11,845 nucleotides of DNA from Candidatus Woesearchaeota archaeon. Lineage in GTDB: Archaea; Nanobdellota; Nanobdellia; Woesearchaeales; UBA10216. Where the stretch lies: positions 1-11,845 of the forward strand of contig JACPBT010000087.1 of NCBI GenBank assembly GCA_016180145.1, in the 5' to 3' direction. The notes under the pieces were generated by a model. The model saw only the letters and a program-made list of their open reading frames with translations. It did no database searches and was not told the origin of the DNA. Shown in pieces: positions 1 to 6,172 of this stretch (position 1 is its first letter; each line of letters begins with the position of its first letter). The position numbers and the translations under genes are program-made.

Positions 1-1
1 A

Positions 2-958
2 AACAAATACCTCGGGCTGCCCCTCATAGGAAGCAGCAGCTTCGGAATAGTTGACAGAAACAGCAACATGCTGGAAATAAAGCCAATAACAGGCTGCAAC
101 ATGAACTGCATATTCTGCTCAGTTGACGAAGGGCTAAGCAGCAAAAAAACAACAGAACTCGTAATTGAGAAAGACTACCTCGCGGAAGAAGCGAGAAAGG
201 TAATAGAATACAAGCAATGCGAAACACACATAACAATAAACGCCCAAGGCGAGCCGACACTATACACGCCAATGCCCGAACTGATAAAAGCGCTTAGGGA
301 AATAAAACAGGTAAAAACAATATCACTCATAACAAACGCCACAATGCTAACCAAAAGCTACATTGACAGGCTTGCAGCAGCAGGGCTGACAAGGCTCAAC
401 ATATCACTCAACGCCGCAAGCGAAAAAATGGCAAAAATACTTGAAGGGCATGGAAAATATGACGTGAAAAACGCAAAACAAATGGCAGAATACGCTGCCG
501 GGAAAATGGAAGTCATAATCGCACCGGTATTCGTGTCCGGATACAATGACACTGAGCTTGGAGAGATAATAAAATTCGCAAAAAGCATAGGCGCAAAAGC
601 AGGGATACAAAACTACCTGTTCTACAAAAGGGGAAGAAACCCGAAAAACGCAAGCCAGATGCCATGGGAAAAATTCTACGAAATGCTCAAGAAACTGGAA
701 AAAGAACACGAATTCAAGCTGATGCTGGACGAAAAAGATTTTCAGATAACAAAAACAAAACCGCTGCCAAAGCCCTTCAGAAAAGGACAGATAACAGAAG
801 CAAAAATAATATGCCCCGGAAGATACCCAAACGAAACACTTGCAGCAGCAAAAGACAGGAACATAACAATAACAAACTTCAAAGGACGCTACGGAGAGAA
901 AGCAAAGATTAAAATAACCAGCGACAAACACAACATATTCTATGGGAAGGTGGCATAG
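2..958 (+). CDS. Radical SAM protein, 5'-truncated, with TRAM-like C-terminus
   Basis: The reading frame is open from base 2, before the first internal ATG at 68, so the true start lies outside the window. The 22 extra residues include GSSSFGIVDR, a typical lead-in for archaeal radical SAM proteins. Counted from base 2, C32, C36 and C39 form the CxxxCxxC motif that binds the SAM-cleaving [4Fe-4S] cluster. The QGEPTL block and the following TNATML strand match the SAM-binding GE motif and the next barrel strand. A partial TIM barrel covers roughly residues 25-240. The C-terminal ~45 residues (ICPGR, then KIKITSDKHNIFYGKV) look like a short TRAM-like beta domain, which suggests RNA binding; that part is inference. 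The substrate is not known. The stop TAG shares its G with the GTG start of the next gene, so the two are probably co-transcribed. Confidence 0.85.
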   Translation, partial: NKYLGLPLIGSSSFGIVDRNSNMLEIKPITGCNMNCIFCSVDEGLSSKKTTELVIEKDYLAEEARKVIEYKQCETHITINAQGEPTLYTPMPELIKALREIKQVKTISLITNATMLTKSYIDRLAAAGLTRLNISLNAASEKMAKILEGHGKYDVKNAKQMAEYAAGKMEVIIAPVFVSGYNDTELGEIIKFAKSIGAKAGIQNYLFYKRGRNPKNASQMPWEKFYEMLKKLEKEHEFKLMLDEKDFQITKTKPLPKPFRKGQITEAKIICPGRYPNETLAAAKDRNITITNFKGRYGEKAKIKITSDKHNIFYGKVA

Positions 959-2364
959 TGACTGACAGCAGAAAGCTGGGGTGGGCAGCGTTTGCTGTCA
1001 TTGCAACACTTTTCATAGCCATACAGGCAAGCCATGCACGGTATTCTGTAAGCGATGAGAACACCTACTTCAAGATGGGAGAGGCAATATCAAAAGGCGA
1101 GACGCCTTATCGCGATTTCTTCTACGCACACCCGCCCATGCAGGCATACCTATATGCAATCGTGTTTAAGATTTTTGGATTCAACTTCCTGATTCTTAAA
1201 CTGGCTTCAACAATCGCCACAGTGATAACTGCAATGATAATATTCAGGCTGCTGCTTGAAAAGTCACAAACAGCAGCAGTTGCGGGAAGCAGCATTTTCC
1301 TTTTCTCATACTCAACAATGCTCTTCACAAACCTGCCAACAGGAACGGCAATAACAACCATGCTCGCAACAACAGGCTATTACCTGTTCACAAAAGGAAA
1401 ATACACGCTAAGCGGGGCAATGCTTGCGATTGCAGCGCTCACAGGGCTGCTCGCACTCATAGCGGCAGCAATAACAGCAGGATTCCTCCTGCTGAAAAAA
1501 TTCAGCTCATTCAAAAAATTTGCAGCAGGGTTCATTGCAATATTTCTCACAGTAAACGTGATATTCACGATAATAAGCGGCGGAAGCTACCTGCAAGACA
1601 CCTACACCTACCACTTCCTAAAGCCGGCAGACACAACAGACAAGACAGACGTAATGTGGAGAATGGCAAAAACAAACGCACTGCTATTCGGGGCAGCGCT
1701 AACCATAATCCTTGCAGGCAACAAACTAAGACAAAACATAGCAATACCAGCAACGACAGCCATTGCATACATTGGATACGCAATAATCTCAAAAACCGGA
1801 TTCAACTATTACACATTCCCTGCATTTCCTTTCCTTGCATTACTGGGAGCAACAGGAGCTGAGGAGCTGGCAAGAAAAACAAAAATAAGAAAAATTGCCG
1901 TGATAACTGCCATAGCCGCAATAATTCTGACATCCACATACTTCAGCTACAGGAGCTTTGCGGCATACGACTACCAGAACTTCACAGAAGCAGAAGAAAT
2001 AGCAGCGTATATAAAAGAACACACAACAGCCAGCGAAACAATATTCGGAGACGACTCAACAACACCATTAATATCGCTCCTGTCCGGGCGCGAGATAGCA
2101 CTGAACTTCATAGACAGCAACAACCTGAGATTCAGAACAGGGCTGACAGACACAGCGGAAACAATACAAAAACTCAAAACAGAAACAAACCTCAAATACT
2201 TCATAATCCGAAAAATAGAAACAAACCGGGGAGCGCTAATCTACGGAGTGGGATTCATAACCGAATTCAGGCAGTTCCTCTCGGAAAGCTGCAAAATTGA
2301 AAAGACATTCTCAACAGAATGGAACGGCCTTACAAGAAAATACGAAATCTACGACTGCGGCTGA
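958..2364 (+). CDS. GT39/ArnT-like polyprenol-dependent membrane glycosyltransferase
   Basis: This 468-residue multi-pass membrane protein starts at GTG 958, overlapping the preceding stop by one base; AGGTGG just upstream gives a good Shine-Dalgarno match. After the first membrane segment (about residues 8-25) comes an extracytoplasmic loop with D33-E34 and the blocks YRDF (51-54) and HPP (58-60). That is the signature of GT-C glycosyltransferases of the GT39/PMT_2/ArnT type, where the acidic pair helps bind the polyprenyl-phosphate sugar donor. About eight to ten further hydrophobic segments follow to roughly residue 330. A soluble C-terminal domain of ~130 residues (from around FTEAEEIAAYIKEHT) resembles the outward-facing domain of such enzymes. 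The family transfers sugars from lipid carriers to proteins or lipids on the outer face of the membrane. The acceptor here is unknown; the nearby S-layer protein is a candidate. Confidence 0.78.
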   Translation: MTDSRKLGWAAFAVIATLFIAIQASHARYSVSDENTYFKMGEAISKGETPYRDFFYAHPPMQAYLYAIVFKIFGFNFLILKLASTIATVITAMIIFRLLLEKSQTAAVAGSSIFLFSYSTMLFTNLPTGTAITTMLATTGYYLFTKGKYTLSGAMLAIAALTGLLALIAAAITAGFLLLKKFSSFKKFAAGFIAIFLTVNVIFTIISGGSYLQDTYTYHFLKPADTTDKTDVMWRMAKTNALLFGAALTIILAGNKLRQNIAIPATTAIAYIGYAIISKTGFNYYTFPAFPFLALLGATGAEELARKTKIRKIAVITAIAAIILTSTYFSYRSFAAYDYQNFTEAEEIAAYIKEHTTASETIFGDDSTTPLISLLSGREIALNFIDSNNLRFRTGLTDTAETIQKLKTETNLKYFIIRKIETNRGALIYGVGFITEFRQFLSESCKIEKTFSTEWNGLTRKYEIYDCG

Positions 2365-2410
2365 AAAAGAAGGGTGTTTAGGCTGAAGTTTAAGAATCGG
2401 CAGTTAGTGG

Positions 2411-2442
2411 TGAGAAAACCTTAAAAAGAGCAAGATTTAAAT
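2411..2442 (+). promoter_or_regulatory. Archaeal promoter (BRE/TATA) of the HTH-peptidase/PIN pair
   Basis: A purine-rich GAGAAAACC (2412-2420) followed by TTAAAAAG (2421-2428) resembles a BRE/TATA pair. The TATA centre is about 25 bases before GTG 2449 and 34 before ATG 2458, which predicts a leaderless or very short-leader mRNA. A second AT block, ATTTAAAT (2435-2442), is too close to either start to be the better candidate. The module therefore appears to have its own promoter. Confidence 0.45.
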
Positions 2443-2457
2443 GCCTTTGTGGGTAAA

Positions 2458-3600
2458 ATGCCAAGAAAAACTTTAAGCATCAAAGTAAATCCTGAAATTT
2501 TAAAGTGGGTTATAGATAGTGCCGGCTGGAAAGAGAAAGATATATCTAAAAAATTAAAAGTTAGCCAGAATGTATTTGATGGCTGGCTTAAAGGTGAATT
2601 AAATCCCACTTTAAAACAGCTGGAAGATTTGGCTAAAATTGTTAAAAGACCTCTTGCTGTTTTTTTCCTGCCAGAAGCGCCAAAAGAAAAACCCCTGCCG
2701 AAAGATTACAGAATGCTTCCAGAAAAAACAGGCGAATTTGACAAAAAAACAATTTTGGCAATAAGGAGAGCTAGAAGGTTGCAGAAAATCAGCAAAGAGC
2801 TTTCAGAAAATATAAACGCAAACTTAAACAAACTTGTTTCAACAGTTAAACAATCAGAAGACTCAAAGAAAATAGCGGAGAAATACAGAGAAGAATTTAA
2901 GTTTTATGCAGATAAGCAAAAGAAGTTTAAAACGCCATATGAAGTATTTAATTTTTTAAGAGACACTATTGAAGATAAAAACATCATCATATTTCAAATT
3001 TCTATGCCTATTGAAGATGCAAGAGGATTTACATTGGTTGATGATTCTCCTGCGATTATTGTTGTCAATTCAAGAGACCAAATAGAAGCAAGAATATTTA
3101 CACTTATGCATGAATTTGGGCATGCTCTCCTAAATGAAAGTGGGGTAAGTATGCCTGAAAATTCTTTGTTTGTTAAGGATATTGAAAGTGTTGAGAAATG
3201 GTGTAATGACTTTTCATCAGCTTTTTTGCTTCCTGAAACATTGGCGAAATTGGAGTTTAGCCAGAATAAAGACGTTGCTAAACTTTCCAGAGCATATAAA
3301 GTAAGCAAGGCAATGCTCTTTTATAATATGCATAAATTAAATTTTATCACGAAAGAGCAATATAATGCATTTATTGATAAATACAAGCCAGAAATTTCAA
3401 AACAAAAAGAAAAAGCAGAAAAGAAAGGCGGATTTAGACCTACAGCCGATAAGCAATGCCTAAGCGAAAGAGGACAGAAGTTTGTTTCTCTTGTCGTAAA
3501 TAACGTAGATAAAGGATTTATCACACACAGCGATGCTTTGGGTTATCTCTCAATTAAAGCAAAGAATCTGGATAAAGTGATGAGCAAGGCTAAAAAATGA
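2458..3600 (+). CDS. XRE-type HTH protein fused to ImmA/IrrE (M78) metallopeptidase
   Basis: This is a 380-residue protein from ATG 2458; an in-frame GTG at 2449 would add three residues and sits where a leaderless transcript would begin. The N-terminal ~65 residues form an XRE/Cro-type helix-turn-helix (SKKLKVSQNVFDGWLKGE, then LKQLEDLAKIVKRPL). The next block, FFLPEAPKEKPLPKDYR, is the usual linker of HTH-COG2856 proteins. The peptidase has HEFGH at residues 218-222, with the probable third zinc ligand E246 in ExxCNxFxxxxLLP. In known systems ImmA/IrrE peptidases cleave a repressor or partner, and HTH-fused versions occur in mobile-element and toxin-antitoxin-like loci. Here it is likely the antitoxin or regulator of the PIN-like protein that overlaps it by four bases (ATGA). 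Frequent TTA, TTT, GAA and ATT codons contrast with the CTC/ATA/AAC/GCA-rich neighbours, which suggests recent acquisition. Confidence 0.85.
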   Translation: MPRKTLSIKVNPEILKWVIDSAGWKEKDISKKLKVSQNVFDGWLKGELNPTLKQLEDLAKIVKRPLAVFFLPEAPKEKPLPKDYRMLPEKTGEFDKKTILAIRRARRLQKISKELSENINANLNKLVSTVKQSEDSKKIAEKYREEFKFYADKQKKFKTPYEVFNFLRDTIEDKNIIIFQISMPIEDARGFTLVDDSPAIIVVNSRDQIEARIFTLMHEFGHALLNESGVSMPENSLFVKDIESVEKWCNDFSSAFLLPETLAKLEFSQNKDVAKLSRAYKVSKAMLFYNMHKLNFITKEQYNAFIDKYKPEISKQKEKAEKKGGFRPTADKQCLSERGQKFVSLVVNNVDKGFITHSDALGYLSIKAKNLDKVMSKAKK

Positions 3601-4100
3601 CTACGATAAACTACTATGTGATTGATTCAAGTTCACTTATAGAGTTAAACAGGCGTTACCCCATTGATGTTTTTCCTACACTCTGGAAAAATGTGGAGAA
3701 ATTGATAGAAAAAGGCTTTTTAATTTCCCACAAAGAAGTCCTTAAAGAAATTTCAATTATGGACGACTCATTAAAGATGTGGGCTAAAAGGCAAAAGAAA
3801 TTCTTTAAAGAATTAGACGAGAAACAGATGGAGATAGTCCGGAAGATTCTAGCAAAATATCCGTCATTGGCAAAATCAGATAACGAAACTGCAGCGGCAG
3901 ACCCATTTGTTATTGCATTAGCAGTTGAAATGGGAAGCGACAAGCAACAAACATTAGTTAATGCGGTAAAAGGCAGAATTATAGTAACTGAAGAAAAGCT
4001 GAGAGGAAATAAAGTTAAGATTCCATTTGTATGCAAGGACTATAATATTGAATGCATAAACATTATTGAAATGTGCAGAGTAGAAGGTTGGAAGTTTTAA
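3597..4100 (+). CDS. DUF4411-family PIN-like protein, putative toxin
   Basis: This 167-residue protein starts at an ATG overlapping the upstream stop by four bases, so translation is probably coupled; no Shine-Dalgarno match is visible. The N-terminus YYVIDSSSLIEL puts D10 at the end of a beta strand, as in PIN nucleases. E47 (ISHKEVLKEI), D102 (ADPFVIALAVEM) and the segment IIVTEE (128-133) occupy positions expected for the other metal-binding acidic residues and the last core strand. This pattern and length fit DUF4411, a PIN-fold family often encoded beside HTH-COG2856 genes. PIN proteins are generally Mg-dependent RNases, so a toxin whose activity is checked by its partner is the likely role, but activity and target are inferred. 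Base composition matches the partner gene, not the flanks. Confidence 0.78.
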   Translation: MTTINYYVIDSSSLIELNRRYPIDVFPTLWKNVEKLIEKGFLISHKEVLKEISIMDDSLKMWAKRQKKFFKELDEKQMEIVRKILAKYPSLAKSDNETAAADPFVIALAVEMGSDKQQTLVNAVKGRIIVTEEKLRGNKVKIPFVCKDYNIECINIIEMCRVEGWKF

Positions 4101-4178
4101 GTTGAGTTTTGTCTTAGTTCGTTCCTCGTTAAAATTGCCCCTATCAGTTCGCGCAACTAAAATTTAATTACGTATAAC
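4101..4178. terminator. Convergent intergenic region with probable terminators
   Basis: This 78-base gap separates two convergent genes. Directly after the PIN-like stop the + strand is T-rich (4105-4124), as expected for a U-rich archaeal terminator. TTAGTT (4114-4119) can pair with AACTAA (4155-4160) as a weak, long-looped stem. On the minus strand a short TTTT run lies just past the stop of the membrane protein gene. AGTTCG appears twice (4116-4121 and 4146-4151). No gene is visible. Confidence 0.3.
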
Positions 4179-5954
4179 TTAAGATTGCTGAATAATAAGA
4201 CGCCTCAAGAAAGAAGCCCTGAAGCAAAGCAGAATGACAAGCGCCAAAGAAGCAAGCGAGATTAAAACACCAGCCACAAAGCTGCGCGGAAGATAATAAA
4301 ACTCAACCTCAGAATCTGAAGGAAGAACCTCAGCAGCAAGCAACCCTTTATATGAAAAGGCATCCTTATTGCGCGCATACCAGCCAACATAATAATTCCC
4401 ATTCACAACAAGGGTAGAAGCTGACGATATGTTCAAACCAGAAAGGCTGGCAACAATCCTGTTCGGAGAAAAATAGGCAAAACCGGCAGATGCATTTGTT
4501 TCAGCAATGTAAGCACTGCCAATAAAGCCCGGAAAAGGAACGCCGTCAACAAACTGCGGAAGAGCCTTAGCTGCAAGATGCAAACGCTCATAGCAGTTAA
4601 CAGTGCCAAGATTCTGAAGCAGATTCGGATACTGCGAAATATAAGGGGCAGAGCTGTAAACCTGAATAAAAGCAGGATTCCCCGTATTCAGCCCCTCAGG
4701 AGGCGAAACAGGAAAAGCTGATGAAAGCAAAGGATAAGAAACAAGCAAAAGCTCAACAGAGACAAACAAAACAACAGCCGCAGAAATGACATTACGATAA
4801 GGCAGCTTAATCACAGAAAGAGAACGGGCAGAAAGCAAAGCCGCAATAAAAACAAAAGGAATAAGGAAACGCGAAGGGCCGTGCAGAGAGCTGAAAAAAG
4901 GCAACGCATGAACAAGCTTCCACACAGGAACAGGAGAAAAATCACCCATGCCAAGCAAAAGGAAAAAAACGGCAAGGAAAATAAGCTTCCAATTGAAACG
5001 GAAAGCAAGCAAAGAAAGAAAGGCAAGAACCAGAACAACAAAGCTGACATGAGAGGAATACTCATGCCAACCCCATGGAATGCTGCCGGACAAAGCGGCA
5101 AGCTCCTTCTCCCTGCCTTCCTCAAGCAAATCCCTGCCGGTAGCAGCATCATTGCCTGCAAGCCCCTGAGAATAGCTCAATAAAGCCCTTGAAAGAACGC
5201 CAAAACCCATAAGCTGGGTATCTTCAGCAACAGGCACATTACCTGCAAACTCCAAAACAGGCAAAACCTTAACCGCAGAAAGCAAAAAAACAAGCAAAAA
5301 AACAGCACCAACAACAAGCAAAGGCCTCAATGAACGAGACTCAAAAGCGCAAAGCACAGAATAAACACCCAAAAGAAGAACAGAAGCATAAAAAGGATAA
5401 ATGCCGCCTCCAAGAAACATAACAGCAAGAACCCCAGAACAGGCAAGCAGCCACCTCCAATCATCAGACGACTTAAGATAAAACAGGAAAACCCAAGGAA
5501 GCAAAGCAAAGAGAAAAAAAGTAGTGTGACCAGAAGCAACACGAGCAGCAAACCAGCTGCTAAGCATAAAAGCAACACCAGCCAAAACAGAAGCGGAAAC
5601 ACTGCACCTCAACCTGCGGGCAGCCAAAAAAGCGCCGAAAAGCCCAAAAAGAAGAAAGAAAAGAACCTGAAGCTTCAACCCCGAAACAGAACCAAAAACA
5701 AGCACAAGAAGAAAAAAAGGAGATAAAAAACCAGACTGGGGGTTAGCAAGCAATGGGCTGCCACCACAATAATGCGCATTCCACAAAGGAAACTGCCCAT
5801 AATGCAACAAACTCAAACGAGGCGCCTCATTGTAAAACAAATGCTGGTCCCAATCATACAAACCCCAACCGCTAAAATGCGACAAAACAGGCAAAAAGAA
5901 AGCAAGCGCAACAACACCAAAAAAAGCGCCAACCAAATACCTGCTTCCAACCAT
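4179..5954 (-). CDS. YfhO-like multi-pass membrane protein, putative GT-C glycosyltransferase
   Basis: I place the start at ATG 5954 (591 residues). A TTG five codons upstream keeps the frame open, but a TATA-like ATTAAAAAC lies ~27 bases before the ATG, which favours leaderless initiation there. After the first membrane helix comes a loop with D34-W35-D36, then QFPLWNAHYCGGSPLLANPQSG (about residues 54-75). The PLWN..GG.PLLANPQS block is characteristic of the YfhO/GT-C membrane family, and the acidic pair matches the metal/donor-binding motif of GT-C enzymes. Around ten to twelve hydrophobic segments follow, then a globular region from about residue 420 and a final helix near the C-terminus (VLISLASLALVILLCF). 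Bacterial YfhO is linked to glycosylation of surface polymers. The gene lies directly downstream of the S-layer gene on the same strand but has its own promoter, and may help decorate that protein; the substrate is unknown. Confidence 0.7.
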   Translation of the reverse strand: MVGSRYLVGAFFGVVALAFFLPVLSHFSGWGLYDWDQHLFYNEAPRLSLLHYGQFPLWNAHYCGGSPLLANPQSGFLSPFFLLVLVFGSVSGLKLQVLFFLLFGLFGAFLAARRLRCSVSASVLAGVAFMLSSWFAARVASGHTTFFLFALLPWVFLFYLKSSDDWRWLLACSGVLAVMFLGGGIYPFYASVLLLGVYSVLCAFESRSLRPLLVVGAVFLLVFLLSAVKVLPVLEFAGNVPVAEDTQLMGFGVLSRALLSYSQGLAGNDAATGRDLLEEGREKELAALSGSIPWGWHEYSSHVSFVVLVLAFLSLLAFRFNWKLIFLAVFFLLLGMGDFSPVPVWKLVHALPFFSSLHGPSRFLIPFVFIAALLSARSLSVIKLPYRNVISAAVVLFVSVELLLVSYPLLSSAFPVSPPEGLNTGNPAFIQVYSSAPYISQYPNLLQNLGTVNCYERLHLAAKALPQFVDGVPFPGFIGSAYIAETNASAGFAYFSPNRIVASLSGLNISSASTLVVNGNYYVGWYARNKDAFSYKGLLAAEVLPSDSEVEFYYLPRSFVAGVLISLASLALVILLCFRASFLRRLIIQQS

Positions 5955-5976
5955 ATCAAAAGAATACAAACAACCT

Positions 5977-5985
5977 GTTTTTAAT
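5977..5985 (-). promoter_or_regulatory. TATA box of the YfhO-like gene
   Basis: On the minus strand ATTAAAAAC is centred about 27 bases before ATG 5954, the spacing expected if the start codon is at or next to the transcript 5' end. No Shine-Dalgarno sequence precedes that ATG, consistent with leaderless initiation. Confidence 0.45.
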
Positions 5986-6007
5986 GATTTCTATCAAAGA
6001 CAAAGTA

Positions 6008-6063
6008 TGCGGGAACAATTACCCGCAACAGTAGTTGCTACGACAATGCTACGCAACAACTAC
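6008..6063. other. Two short inverted repeats between the S-layer and YfhO-like genes
   Basis: TGCGGG (6008-6013) and CCCGCA (6022-6027) form a 6-bp stem with an 8-base loop. GTAGTTG (6031-6037) pairs with CAACTAC (6057-6063). Alternatively, GTAG-TTGC pairs with GCAA-CTAC through a 3-base bulge. They lie after the S-layer terminator and before the next promoter. Their role is unknown; they could protect an mRNA 3' end or be passive DNA structure. Confidence 0.4.
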
Positions 6064-6128
6064 AAAGCAATCGCTAAAAATCAGACACAGCAGCTACTGC
6101 TAATTGACAATAAACTAAAAAATAAGAG

Positions 6129-6153
6129 AGAAAAAGAAAAAAAAAGAAAAAAA
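6129..6153 (-). terminator. U-rich terminator of the S-layer gene
   Basis: Read on the minus strand, a nearly unbroken run of T with a few C begins about 20 bases after the S-layer stop codon. Archaeal RNA polymerase terminates at such U-rich tracts without needing a strong hairpin. Only a weak 4-bp AGCT stem precedes it (6154-6167). Confidence 0.65.
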
Positions 6154-6172
6154 GCAGCTTAATCAGCTACCT

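Noticed and set aside
404..931. 175-codon minus-strand frame in the radical SAM gene
   Set aside because: It is Cys/Phe-rich and antisense to a clearly conserved protein, with no start signals or recognisable domain.
2385..4101. Near-identical GAAGTTTAAG (2385-2394) and GAAGTTTTAAG (4091-4101) flanking the HTH/PIN pair as insertion-site duplications
   Set aside because: They are short and AT-rich, differ by an indel, and the second lies within the PIN-like coding end; chance is enough, and no transposase or integrase is present.
5526..5726. Lys/Asn-rich + strand frame inside the YfhO-like gene
   Set aside because: It is the complement of Phe/Leu-rich membrane helices of the real minus-strand gene.
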